Shown here one piece after another: positions 8,588 through 16,540 of a stretch of 34,716 nt of DNA. Within the stretch, counting starts at the first letter, position 1. Every line of letters begins with the position of its first letter. The notes under the pieces were generated by a model. The model was given only the letters and a program-made list of their open reading frames with translations, did no database searches and was not told the DNA's origin. The position numbers and the translations under genes were made by a program. This stretch comes from Bacteriovoracaceae bacterium UBA4573 (GTDB taxonomy: Bacteria; Bdellovibrionota; UBA1018; UBA923): contig DGKJ01000057.1 in assembly GCA_002387735.1 (NCBI GenBank), positions 26,409 to 61,124 on the forward strand. The letters run 5' to 3'.

Positions 8588-9088
8588 ATGAAACTAATGT
8601 CTATTACCTTAATTTCTTTTTTTTCAATGGCGGCAATCATGTTGGCTAACACCGGGCACGCTAATAACCTTGAGCGCGCTAAGACTTTTTTTGACCAACT
8701 AAACAAAGATCAACTGCACTTGGTCGATCAATTTTACGACTCACAAGTGGTATTTCAAGATCCCATTCATACTCTCAATGGAGCGAGCGCCCTAAAAAAG
8801 TACTACGAAGGACTTTACCGTAACGTGGACGAGATTCGATTCGTTTATGGACCGAGCATTGAACAGGGAAATACCGTATCTCTCACCTGGCGCATGCATT
8901 TACAGACTCCAGCTCTACAGAGCGGCAAGGAACTCACGGTGGACGGGGTGTCGGTTATTACATTCGGAGGCACTGAAAACAAGGCCATCCACCACCGCGA
9001 CTACTTCGACATGGGAGAGTTCGTTTATGAACGCGTCCCTGTACTTAGTTCCATTATCACCTACATTAAAAAACGCATGGCAAACTAG
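8588..9088 (+). CDS. Exported NTF2-like (SnoaL-type) protein
   Basis: 166 residues. A signal peptide (~1-27, ...ANTGHA) precedes an NTF2/SnoaL-like cone fold: HLVDQFYDSQVVFQDPIHTLNGASALKKYYEGLY, then VSLTWRMHLQ and HHRDYFDMGEFVYERVPVLSSIITYIKKRM. This ending (HRDYFDMG...Y..VP) is characteristic of NTF2-family proteins found in light- or ECF-sigma-controlled clusters with cyclopropane-fatty-acid synthase-like and SDR genes (recalled family knowledge). GGAGG overlaps the stop of the previous gene and sits 7 nt before this ATG; a TTG six bases upstream is less likely. Third gene of the photoreceptor operon. The stop codon overlaps that of the convergent lipoprotein gene. Confidence 0.85.
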   Translation: MKLMSITLISFFSMAAIMLANTGHANNLERAKTFFDQLNKDQLHLVDQFYDSQVVFQDPIHTLNGASALKKYYEGLYRNVDEIRFVYGPSIEQGNTVSLTWRMHLQTPALQSGKELTVDGVSVITFGGTENKAIHHRDYFDMGEFVYERVPVLSSIITYIKKRMAN

Positions 9089-10170
9089 GGCTTGGTGGTT
9101 TTTACAATTACCTGACTTCGAGACGCGCCACCAAACTGATCCACTGAACGAGCCTGGAAGTAGTAAGTAGTATTTGGTCTTAGACCGCCGATAGTGAGCG
9201 AGTGGTTTTCAACCAAAGTACTATCTATCGGAGACGCGTTTTCCAGTGCTGGAGTTTCGCCCCAGAAAATCTGGCTAGTCGAAGGATTGCCTGGCGAGTA
9301 CCAGAGCAAGTACGCAGTGTCCGATGAAACGGCCGCATCGAACCCAAAGATATTAAATGCAGTCTCAACTGGTGCCGGCGTCGGACTAGGAACTGGCGTT
9401 GCACTTGGAGCTGGCGTAGCAGTTGGTGCCGGAGTTGCACTTGGAGCTGGCGTAGCTGTTGGTGCCGGAGTTGCGCTTGGAGCCGGCGTAGCAGTTGGTG
9501 CCGGAGTTGCGCTTGGAGCCGGCGTAGCAGTTGGTGCCGGAGTTGCGCTTGGCTCTGGCGACGCACTTGGTTCTGGCGATGCACTTGGCTCTGGCGACGC
9601 ACTTGGCTCTGGCGACGCACTTGGCTCTGGTGACGGTTCTACACCACCACAAGGACCTTCAATGTCGCCGTGCGCGAGGTGAGCACTCAACGCTGGTCGT
9701 CCTACTGAAATCGTTCTTTCGTTCTCAGGATTTCCTGGCGGACGATGGCAAACTTCTACTTTTTCAGCACGGCAATAAACTACTTCGATGGTTACGTCTT
9801 CGCCGCAGTCTTCTAAAAACTGAATTTCGTTAGCTTCATTAAAGGAGAAAAAAACTTTGCTTTCACCATTGGCCCGTACTGACACCGTCGTGAGATCAAG
9901 ATCGGTACGAAGAAAGTCCAACCCAACGATGCGCTGACTTGGGCGCTCCCGCACGAGATCAACCGCAACAGAGTTTCGCCCTCTTTTAGAACCGTCTATT
10001 GATTCGTGAACACAGCGATCAGAGGACTCGTGTTTACTTTTACCTTCCCCTCCACCACCCGCTTGGAGACCGACGCCCTCGCATCCGGCAAGATTGCCAC
10101 CAGCGATCAATACTAAGATCGCCAGCACTGAAGCAGTCATTTTGTAATTGCGGGTTTGGATGGACTTCAT
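9085..10170 (-). CDS. Lipoprotein with Pro/Ser/Thr-rich tandem repeats and fibronectin type III domain
   Basis: 361 residues. Signal peptide with lipobox LAGC (Cys29), then a Gly-rich linker. A globular part (~50-175) contains EVCHRPPGNPENERTISVG and ALSAHLAHGD, a short Cys/His motif recurrent in secreted bacterial proteins. Next comes a low-complexity stalk (~178-270) of EPSASP and TPAPTATPAPSA units, then a C-terminal fibronectin-III-like domain (~272-361) with SLTIGGLRPNTTYYFQARSVD. It is probably a surface-exposed or outer-membrane lipoprotein with the stalk holding the domains apart. ATG with GAGG 7 nt upstream. The stop overlaps that of the convergent NTF2-like gene. Confidence 0.88.
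   Translation of the reverse strand: MKSIQTRNYKMTASVLAILVLIAGGNLAGCEGVGLQAGGGGEGKSKHESSDRCVHESIDGSKRGRNSVAVDLVRERPSQRIVGLDFLRTDLDLTTVSVRANGESKVFFSFNEANEIQFLEDCGEDVTIEVVYCRAEKVEVCHRPPGNPENERTISVGRPALSAHLAHGDIEGPCGGVEPSPEPSASPEPSASPEPSASPEPSASPEPSATPAPTATPAPSATPAPTATPAPSATPAPTATPAPSATPAPTATPAPSATPVPSPTPAPVETAFNIFGFDAAVSSDTAYLLWYSPGNPSTSQIFWGETPALENASPIDSTLVENHSLTIGGLRPNTTYYFQARSVDQFGGASRSQVIVKTTKP
9398..9631. repeat. Minisatellite coding for lipoprotein stalk (4 x 36 bp, then 5 x 18 bp)
   Basis: Four 36-bp units (9398-9541) differ at only a few bases. Five 18-bp units of the same core follow (9542-9631; plus strand consensus GACGCACTTGGCTCTGGC). Both unit sizes are multiples of three, so gain or loss of a unit changes stalk length without breaking the frame. 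This is a likely site of length variation between strains. Confidence 0.9.
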
Positions 10171-10459
10171 AAAAAAACCTCACTTCTACTGACAACTCCA
10201 TTTTACTAAGAATTGTTCGCTATGTTAAATTTATTTAATAATCATAGTTAACAACTTGCTCTTGTTGTGTTTTTTTTGTCGCGAAATGAGCTAAGTGAGT
10301 GTGGTCAGCGACCGAATGTGTCGTTTGAACCCAGCTACTGCCTATCGGCCTCGGCGGCTATATCGTATTCCCGCTTAACCACTGACTTTCTTTAAAAGTA
10401 TCTATTCGACTCCATTACTGTTACCGTCGGACCTCAATTTAAACATGAGGGACCCACAT
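10171..10459. other. Intergenic region between divergent lipoprotein and IF-1-like genes
   Basis: About 290 bp and AT-rich near 10200-10280. It holds the GAGG ribosome site of the lipoprotein gene and the GAGGGA site (10447-10452) of the IF-1-like gene. TGTTAA (10223-10228) and TTAACA (10248-10253) form a weak inverted repeat. No convincing promoter hexamers, small ORF or RNA structure could be assigned. Confidence 0.5.
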
Positions 10460-10681
10460 TTGGCTAAAGACGATCTAATTCGCATTGAAGGTAGAGTGGC
10501 CGATACTTCCGGAGGGGGGCATTATAAAGTGCTGCTCGAAAACGGCGTAACCATTTTGGCCAAACTTTGCGGAAACATGAAACGCTTCAATATTCGCGTG
10601 ATCGTCGGCGACAAAGTCACGGTCGGTATTAGTCCCTACGATTCGACTCATGGTCTTATCGTGCACCGTCAGAAATTTTAA
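10460..10681 (+). CDS. infA: IF-1-like S1/OB-fold protein, divergent copy
   Basis: 73 residues, the usual size of translation initiation factor IF-1, beginning (M)AKDDLIRIEGRV. The TTG at 10460 is chosen because GAGGGA lies 7 nt upstream and the product then starts exactly like canonical IF-1; an ATG at 10445 would add five atypical residues and lacks a ribosome site. The OB-fold signature is retained (KVLLENGVTILAKL, GDKVTVGISPYDSTHGLIVHR). Usual LSGKMR is LCGNMK here, and several surface positions differ, so this may be a second, specialised IF-1 rather than the housekeeping factor. IF-1 normally binds the 30S A site. It is followed after 27 nt by a radical SAM gene. Confidence 0.75.
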   Translation: MAKDDLIRIEGRVADTSGGGHYKVLLENGVTILAKLCGNMKRFNIRVIVGDKVTVGISPYDSTHGLIVHRQKF

Positions 10682-10708
10682 CCCTTTCGAAACGTCGGTT
10701 GAGTTTGC

Positions 10709-11650
10709 GTGAGTAAGCGCTTTAAACGCATTCACATCGAAATCAGCAACGTATGTAATCTCCAGTGCAACTTTTGTCCCGAGGTTCTACGCCAAAAAAC
10801 GGTAATGCAGGAACCTCTTTTTCGCAAAATCGTTGCGCAAGCGGCTCCTCTTGCCGACGAACTCAGCTTACATCTCATGGGGGAACCGCTTGGCCACCCG
10901 AACCTTTCTGCATTCATAGATATATGCGCGGGTTCTAATGCCCCAGTGAATCTAACCACCAACGGAACCTTACTCGACGCGGCTCGCACCGAGGTGTTGT
11001 TACATCGTACCGTTCGACAGGTGAACTTTTCACTCCACAGCTTCGAGGCAAACTTCGGCGAACGTGATGTCACTGGTTATTTAAGAAAAATTTTTGCTTT
11101 CACTCACGCAGCCTTTGAACGCCGACCAGATCTTTATATTAACTTTAGGCTTTGGGATCTGACTTCACCAAACGAACTTTCTCCAACCAATGCCAAAATG
11201 CGAGCGGCAATATCAGATGAATTCAAGTTTAGCTTTGACGATTTAAATATAGACCTACGCCGCCGAAAAAGTTTTCGAATTCTCAATCGGCTTTACCTGC
11301 ATTTTGATTCCCGATTTGAATGGCCTTCGCCTGACGCACCAATTCGTTCGTCGTCGGGCACTTGCCACGCACTGTCATCTCATTTCGGAATTCATGCTGA
11401 CGGCACTGTGGTCGCCTGCTGCTTAGACAAAGAAGCCAACCTCGCACTTGGTAATGCTGAGACCCAATCACTCGAAGCAATCTTAATGAGTCCACGCGCC
11501 CAATCAATTGTTATGGGATTTGCCAACAATCAATGCGTAGAAGCGCTATGCCAGCGCTGCGATTACATTAAGCGTTTTGACCAAAAGAAGCCGCGCGCTC
11601 GATCGGAGGCGCAGTTCGCTCATGCCTTGAATTCCCTTTCGCAGCCTTAG
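10709..11650 (+). CDS. Radical SAM / SPASM-type protein
   Basis: 313 residues. The radical SAM cluster motif CxxxCxxC is near the N-terminus (C16-NLQ-C20-NF-C23). LHLMGEPLGHPNL (the GGEP-like region) and NLTTNGTLLD follow. The C-terminal half has a SPASM-like Cys set (GTCHAL..., VVACCLD, CVEALCQRCDYI), indicating an auxiliary Fe-S cluster. Such enzymes modify peptides, proteins or small molecules through the 5'-deoxyadenosyl radical. The substrate is unknown, and no classical precursor peptide is adjacent, only the IF-1-like gene upstream. GTG start with a weak ribosome site. The last 83 bp overlap the convergent permease gene. Confidence 0.85.
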   Translation: MSKRFKRIHIEISNVCNLQCNFCPEVLRQKTVMQEPLFRKIVAQAAPLADELSLHLMGEPLGHPNLSAFIDICAGSNAPVNLTTNGTLLDAARTEVLLHRTVRQVNFSLHSFEANFGERDVTGYLRKIFAFTHAAFERRPDLYINFRLWDLTSPNELSPTNAKMRAAISDEFKFSFDDLNIDLRRRKSFRILNRLYLHFDSRFEWPSPDAPIRSSSGTCHALSSHFGIHADGTVVACCLDKEANLALGNAETQSLEAILMSPRAQSIVMGFANNQCVEALCQRCDYIKRFDQKKPRARSEAQFAHALNSLSQP

Positions 11651-12944
11651 GTACAAAAAGAAAATACCAGGCATAGCCCCCAGCGAGCAGTCCCAAGTAG
11701 ATGAGCGCCAACTTCTGGTTGTAATACACCATCGCTCCCATGCATAGGATTGCCAGAGACAAAGCAATAGCCGGGGTAAGTGGGTAAAACGGAACGCGAA
11801 ATGGGCGAACCAAACCCGGTTCGGAACGGCGCAAACGAAACACCGCGAGCATTGAGAGTATGTACAGCGTCAACGCACCAAAAACGGAAATAGTTATGAT
11901 TTCACCCATGCGCCCCATCCAAAGAGCAGCAAAGCCAACAATCATATTGAACATGAGAGCAGGAACAGGCGTATGGCGCTTGGCGTGAATGTGCCCCAAG
12001 ATTTTTGGCGCATAACCCATGCGACCGAACTCTAAGATCGACCGACCTGCCACCAACACGATGCCGTGGAACGATGCCACCAGGCCCACCACTCCGACAA
12101 CGATGAGTGCCTTGAAAAACAAATGACTCTCACCCAACAACTGACCTGCCACTAACGGCAGCGGGGAATCCGATGTAGTGGTCGTTCCCGGCTTAAACAC
12201 CACTGTCTGCCAACCTGAAACACCAACCGCCCCAGCGAAGGTGAGCACTGCTAATACCACTAACGTAGCCATCGCTGTGGTAAAGCCCCGCGCAAGGTCC
12301 CGTTGTGGATTTTTAGTTTCTTCAGCCACGTTCGCTACACCTTCGATCGCAAGGTAAAACCAAATAGCATAGGGAACACACGCAAGCACACCAGCCCACC
12401 CATTGGGGAGTGCATCCTGAGAAAAAGCAGCCCAACTAAAATGAGGCAGCGTCATTCCCGCGAATCCTAAAACCCCAAGTACCGCCGCGATTGAAACAAC
12501 CAATTCAAACGCCGCGGATTGTTTAACTCCATAAATATTTAAGGCAGTGAAAAAGAAATAGGCCCCCATCGCAATCGCCAGTGCCGGCACTTGCGGAAAA
12601 AACAAATTCAAATACGCGCCGATCGCGGCTGCTACGGCGGGAAGCGCAAATACGAATTCTACGCACTGAGCCATACCTGAGAGCAAACCTAAGCCGGGAC
12701 CAAATGCTCGGTTGCCGTAAACAAAAGCCCCACCCGCTTTCGGAAGTGCACATGCAAGTTCGGCGTAACTCAAAACAAAGGTAATATACATTAAGGTGAC
12801 AAGTAGTGTCGCAACTAGAAACCCATAAGGCCCGCCAAGCGGTAGTCCTAGATTCCAACCGAAGTACATGCCTGAAATCACGTAACCGACACCTAGGCCC
12901 CAGAGCATGACTGGACCTAGAGTTTTCTTGAGTTCTGCAGACAT
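11568..12944 (-). CDS. APC-superfamily amine permease, ethanolamine-transporter-like
   Basis: 458 residues, about 12 hydrophobic segments. The N-terminal part (LGPVMLWGLGVGYVISGMYFGWNLGLPLGGP, LSYAELACALPKAGGAFVYGNRAFGP) matches the ethanolamine permease branch of the APC superfamily. A typical AEETKNPQRDLARG loop follows TM6. It probably imports ethanolamine or a related amine by proton symport. The ATG at 12944 has a strong AGGGGGG ribosome site; the in-frame GTG at 12977 lacks one. It is divergent from the FGGY/PdxJ operon across 143 bp. No ethanolamine ammonia-lyase genes are present in the window, so the substrate is not confirmed. The C-terminus overlaps the radical SAM gene by 83 bp. 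Confidence 0.85.
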   Translation of the reverse strand: MSAELKKTLGPVMLWGLGVGYVISGMYFGWNLGLPLGGPYGFLVATLLVTLMYITFVLSYAELACALPKAGGAFVYGNRAFGPGLGLLSGMAQCVEFVFALPAVAAAIGAYLNLFFPQVPALAIAMGAYFFFTALNIYGVKQSAAFELVVSIAAVLGVLGFAGMTLPHFSWAAFSQDALPNGWAGVLACVPYAIWFYLAIEGVANVAEETKNPQRDLARGFTTAMATLVVLAVLTFAGAVGVSGWQTVVFKPGTTTTSDSPLPLVAGQLLGESHLFFKALIVVGVVGLVASFHGIVLVAGRSILEFGRMGYAPKILGHIHAKRHTPVPALMFNMIVGFAALWMGRMGEIITISVFGALTLYILSMLAVFRLRRSEPGLVRPFRVPFYPLTPAIALSLAILCMGAMVYYNQKLALIYLGLLAGGYAWYFLFVPKAAKGNSRHERTAPPIERAASFGQNA

Positions 12945-13087
12945 GGAACGCCCCCCTGAATGTTGAGATTTATTCACTACTTTTGCGTACTCGAAAATGC
13001 AAAGAATATTGCCATCGCCCGAGCGCTGTGGGAAATCTTGGGCTGGAAATTTAGGGGAATTTTTTAATTAAATTCAAGGGGAACATC

Positions 13088-13753
13088 ATGGACTTTATCT
13101 TCATGCTCACGCGATCGGATCAAACTGTATCAGACTGTTTAGACGTATTAAACGATATCGAGTCGCTACAGCTGAAACACTTAGGATTTAAAGACATCGG
13201 CGTTCCGCCCACCACCCTTTTAGAACTTAATCGCCGAATCAAAGCTACCGGAGCTATTAGTTACATGGAAGTCGTAAGCACAAGCAAAGAAGCTTGCTTG
13301 CGCTCTGCAAGTGTAGCTCGCGAAATTGGCGTCGATCGTTTATTAGGCGGCACCTATGTAGAAGAAGTTCTTGGCATTCTTAAAGGGTCCGCGACCACTT
13401 ATTTTCCATTTCCAGGGCGACCGTTTGATCACCCAACCAAACTGGGTGGATCCCCCCAAATCGTTGAAGACGATTGTCGACGCTTCGAACAAATGGGTTG
13501 TGCCGGCGTGGACTTACTCGCCTACCGGGCCACCGAAGCAGCACCGCTTGATCTCGTACGAGCTGCGCGTCGTGCACTTAAAGGGCAACTTATCGTCGCT
13601 GGCAGCGTGACTACGGCACAACAAATTCGCGATCTCAAAGACGCAGGTGCAGACGCATTTACGATTGGGTCTGCGGTTTTTGACGGCTCCTATTCAAAGC
13701 TCAAAGGATCACTCCGTTCGCAGTTGAGGGACGTACTTGATGCTTGCCGCTAA
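13088..13753 (+). CDS. TIM-barrel protein of unknown function (HisA/aldolase-like), first gene of pdxJ operon
   Basis: 221 residues that read as a (beta-alpha)8 barrel: FIFMLTRSDQTVSDCLDVL, LKHLGFKDIG (Lys35), YMEVVS, DRLLGGTYVEEV, TYFPFPGRP, GVDLLAYRA, LIVAGSVTTAQQIRDLKDAGADAFTIGSAVFDG. The last two strands carry the phosphate-binding AGSV and TIGSAVFDG motifs of HisA/TrpF/aldolase-type barrels, so the substrate is probably a phosphorylated small molecule. I cannot assign a reaction. I recall similar proteins beside FGGY kinases in sugar or polyol clusters. ATG with AGGGG upstream. The 3' end overlaps the kinase gene. Confidence 0.75.
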   Translation: MDFIFMLTRSDQTVSDCLDVLNDIESLQLKHLGFKDIGVPPTTLLELNRRIKATGAISYMEVVSTSKEACLRSASVAREIGVDRLLGGTYVEEVLGILKGSATTYFPFPGRPFDHPTKLGGSPQIVEDDCRRFEQMGCAGVDLLAYRATEAAPLDLVRAARRALKGQLIVAGSVTTAQQIRDLKDAGADAFTIGSAVFDGSYSKLKGSLRSQLRDVLDACR

Positions 13754-15278
13754 AACTACGTTGAATTCCGGCGCTCGGAATACAAGTTCAAAATCTGTTC
13801 GTCATGTCATTGGCATCGATGTGGGCACTCAAAGCTTAAAGGCTGTTGTGATTGACGAACGAATGGCCATCGTGGCGAGCGCTAGCGAATCTTACGATGT
13901 TGAGTTTCCGCAACCAGGTTGGGCGGAACAAAATCCTCTAGTCTGGGAATCCGCTATCAGCAAAGTCATTACTGCGGTTTTAAAACAATCCGGTCTACAA
14001 GCCGAAAATATTGCGGCACTCGGAATAGCGAGCCAGCTGGATGGCTGCATTCCGGTAGACCGCAACGGGCGCCCGCTTTCAAATTGCTTAATTTGGATGG
14101 ACCGACGTGCAACTACCCAGAGCGAGCGTGTCGACCCCAAACTAGTGCGAACCAAAAACGGTATCACTGCCGACGCAGGCCACATGGCTGCGAAGATTTC
14201 CTGGTTTCAGGAAAATAACCCACAAACATCGGTACACTGTTTTCATCAACCGGTTTCGTACTTGGTGGCACGACTCACCGGGGAACACGTCATGGATCAC
14301 GCCATTGCTTCCACCACCATGTTGTATTCACTCGAAAAACGCGATTATGATTCAGACCTGCTTAAAGCTTTTTCGATTGATCGCGAAACATTGCCACGCA
14401 TTGATCAGGCTGCCGCTAGGGCAGGCACTTTGACTCTCGATGCAGCCTCTTGGACCGGACTTTCGGAAGGCCTGCCTGTGGCTGTCGGTACGGGCGATGA
14501 CTTCTCGAGCGTTCTAGGTGCGGGACTCACAGAACCCGGGCAAATGATCTGCGTGCTCGGCACTGCGGAAGTGGTCGGCGCGCTTGACACCGCTCCTAAG
14601 AACGATGCCCTTGGATTAGTGGAAACTCACCCACTCACCAAAGATATCTTTTTTATCGAAAACCCCGGCTGGCTCTCTGGCGGTTCTCTCACTTGGTTTC
14701 AGGAAATCTTCGGAATCGATCGCGTAGAAATGCTCGACACATTGGCCGCCGCCGCGCCAGCGGGATCAGAGGGAGTTATATTTCTACCTGCTCTTAGTGG
14801 AGCAATGGCTCCCGAATGGAACGCAAATGCACGAGGTTGTTTTTACGGCCTTACAGCGGCCCATCATCGTGGTCACATGGCACGAGCCGTGCTCGAAGGG
14901 TGCGCCTTCGCCATGAACGACGTGTTGCAGCGCCTGAGAGCACTTCACGTTTCAATCGATTCTATATTACTCACAGGTGGCGGAGCAAAAAGTGTATTGT
15001 GGGCCCAGATTCGGGCCGATATCACTGGACTTCCTGTGCGAATTTCTGAAGTGAAAGACACTTCTCCATTAGGAGCCGCACTGTGTGCAGCAGTGGCAAG
15101 TGGACTACAACCAGATCTGGCGGCGGGCTCCAAATTGCTCAGACAAGTTGCGACCGAGATCAAACCCAATTTGGCCTTGCGCGAGGTCTACGATCAGGCG
15201 TACTCACGTTACCTTAGTTTGTTCGACGCACTGAAACCATTATTTTCGCCCTCTTCCAACGAGGAGACTCACTCATGA
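13740..15278 (+). CDS. FGGY-family carbohydrate kinase (xylulokinase-like)
   Basis: 512 residues, normal for the family. N-terminal ATP/sugar domain HVIGIDVGTQSLKAVVID (~23-40), then WAEQNPLVWESA, GIASQLDGCIPVDRNGRPL and CLIWMDRRA. The likely catalytic Asp is in VGTGDDFSSVLGAGL (D253/D254). Second lobe: LLTGGGAKSVLWAQIRADITGLPV and EVKDTSPLGAALCAAVASG, as in XylB. It phosphorylates a ketose or polyol with ATP; the exact sugar is unknown. The xylulokinase XylB is known to accept 1-deoxy-D-xylulose, which would give DXP, a PdxJ substrate. That link here is inference. The ATG at 13740 has GAGGGA 8 nt upstream, inside the previous gene. The stop overlaps the next ATG (ATGA). Confidence 0.88.
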   Translation: MLAAKTTLNSGARNTSSKSVRHVIGIDVGTQSLKAVVIDERMAIVASASESYDVEFPQPGWAEQNPLVWESAISKVITAVLKQSGLQAENIAALGIASQLDGCIPVDRNGRPLSNCLIWMDRRATTQSERVDPKLVRTKNGITADAGHMAAKISWFQENNPQTSVHCFHQPVSYLVARLTGEHVMDHAIASTTMLYSLEKRDYDSDLLKAFSIDRETLPRIDQAAARAGTLTLDAASWTGLSEGLPVAVGTGDDFSSVLGAGLTEPGQMICVLGTAEVVGALDTAPKNDALGLVETHPLTKDIFFIENPGWLSGGSLTWFQEIFGIDRVEMLDTLAAAAPAGSEGVIFLPALSGAMAPEWNANARGCFYGLTAAHHRGHMARAVLEGCAFAMNDVLQRLRALHVSIDSILLTGGGAKSVLWAQIRADITGLPVRISEVKDTSPLGAALCAAVASGLQPDLAAGSKLLRQVATEIKPNLALREVYDQAYSRYLSLFDALKPLFSPSSNEETHS

Positions 15279-16540
15279 AACTTCCTGGTGTCTTTGTGAT
15301 CCCTGAAGGCGTTCAAGTACAATCGGTCGTCATTGACGACCACCTCGACGGTCGAGAAGTGGATCTCGTTTCGGCTCTCGGTTTTGGGCCGAAACTCGCA
15401 GTGGTTAGTGACGTCGACACTCATCGCGCCATGGCTGAGCAAGTTGAATACGCGCTCAGCGATAAATTTAAAATCCAAAGTGTTGTACTTCCACATCAGC
15501 CTCACGCCGACGACGTAACGTTAAATAAATTACTCGACGTGATTCCCGCCGGAATCGACGGCGTAATTGCTGTAGGGTCCGGCACCATAAACGATCTTTG
15601 TAAAATGGTCGCATTTCGTCGCGGTTGTCCGCAGGCAGTGTTTGGCACCGCTCCTTCTATGAATGGCTACACATCCATCAATGCAGCGATCACTGTAAAT
15701 GGTTTAAAAAAATCGCTGCATGCCGCCGAACCGCGCGGTGTATTTTTAGACTTAAGCGTGTTGGCTGCAGCCCCTAAACGACTCATTCGCTCTGGACTTG
15801 GCGATAGCCTTTGCCGACCCACGGCCCAAGCGGACTGGCTGCTTGCTCATTCCTTATTTGAACAAACCCCTTACAATGAACTACCGTTTCAATTGCTCGC
15901 TGGTGATGAAAAAGATCTTTTTTCACATTCACGAGCTCTAGTTGGCGGCGATCTTTACGCCATGAAGCACCTGGCACGCACTCTAGTGTTATCTGGATTC
16001 GGAATGACTCTTTGTGGTGGCAGTTACCCCGCCAGTCAAGGCGAACATTTAATCAGTCACTACATCGACATGGTCGGCGGCCCCGGCCTACCGAACACTT
16101 TCCACGGTGAACAGATCGGCGTCACCACGCTGGCAATGGCCCGAATTCAAGAAAAAATTCTCAACTCTGAAACCCCGCCCACTGTACGACCGACTCGCGT
16201 TACGCGGGAATCCGTCATCGACCACTTTGGGGATCCGCTCGGCCATTCGTGTTGGTTGGAGTTTGAGCATAAGTATCTCGATAGCTCTAAGGCCGCCGCA
16301 CTGAATAGCAAGCTGCAGAACCACTGGCCACGCATTCGCGACCGCATCCGAGCAGTTACTATTCCTGCAGCCACTCTAAAGTCTGTTTTAGTGAGTGCCG
16401 GTGCTCCGACCGAGCCGAATGATCTTGGTTGGTCGCCCGCGCTGTTTGACAACGCGCTCAAGCATGCCCGCGAGATTCGCAATCGCTACACTTTTCTTGA
16501 TTTCGCGGCCGACACAACCCAGGAGGCTGATCGCGTATGA
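15275..16540 (+). CDS. Glycerol-1-phosphate dehydrogenase-like enzyme (EgsA/AraM family)
   Basis: 421 residues of the iron/zinc polyol dehydrogenase superfamily, G1PDH branch. NAD-binding AVGSGTINDLCK (~99-110), GTAPSMNGYTSINAAIT (~124-140). Metal ligands fit Asp177 (GLGDSLC), His258 (SQGEHLISHYID) and His278 (FHGEQIGV). G1PDH interconverts DHAP and sn-glycerol 1-phosphate; bacterial AraM-type relatives act on similar phosphorylated triols. The physiological substrate in this operon may be different. The ATG overlaps the kinase stop, with GAGGAG upstream. The end overlaps pdxJ (ATGA), so all four genes are translated as one chain. Confidence 0.85.
   Translation: MKLPGVFVIPEGVQVQSVVIDDHLDGREVDLVSALGFGPKLAVVSDVDTHRAMAEQVEYALSDKFKIQSVVLPHQPHADDVTLNKLLDVIPAGIDGVIAVGSGTINDLCKMVAFRRGCPQAVFGTAPSMNGYTSINAAITVNGLKKSLHAAEPRGVFLDLSVLAAAPKRLIRSGLGDSLCRPTAQADWLLAHSLFEQTPYNELPFQLLAGDEKDLFSHSRALVGGDLYAMKHLARTLVLSGFGMTLCGGSYPASQGEHLISHYIDMVGGPGLPNTFHGEQIGVTTLAMARIQEKILNSETPPTVRPTRVTRESVIDHFGDPLGHSCWLEFEHKYLDSSKAAALNSKLQNHWPRIRDRIRAVTIPAATLKSVLVSAGAPTEPNDLGWSPALFDNALKHAREIRNRYTFLDFAADTTQEADRV

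Noticed and set aside
9194..9682. Plus-strand open frame with Val/Gly/Ala repeats
   Set aside because: It is the mirror of the lipoprotein minisatellite; the 36/18-bp period keeps all frames open. The minus-strand frame has the signal peptide, lipobox and fibronectin domain.
13088..16540. Archaeal-type (G1P) lipid synthesis module
   Set aside because: A G1P dehydrogenase next to a TIM barrel suggests G1PDH plus GGGP synthase, but the barrel protein lacks the GGGP synthase N-terminal and substrate motifs and no prenyl-lipid genes are near.
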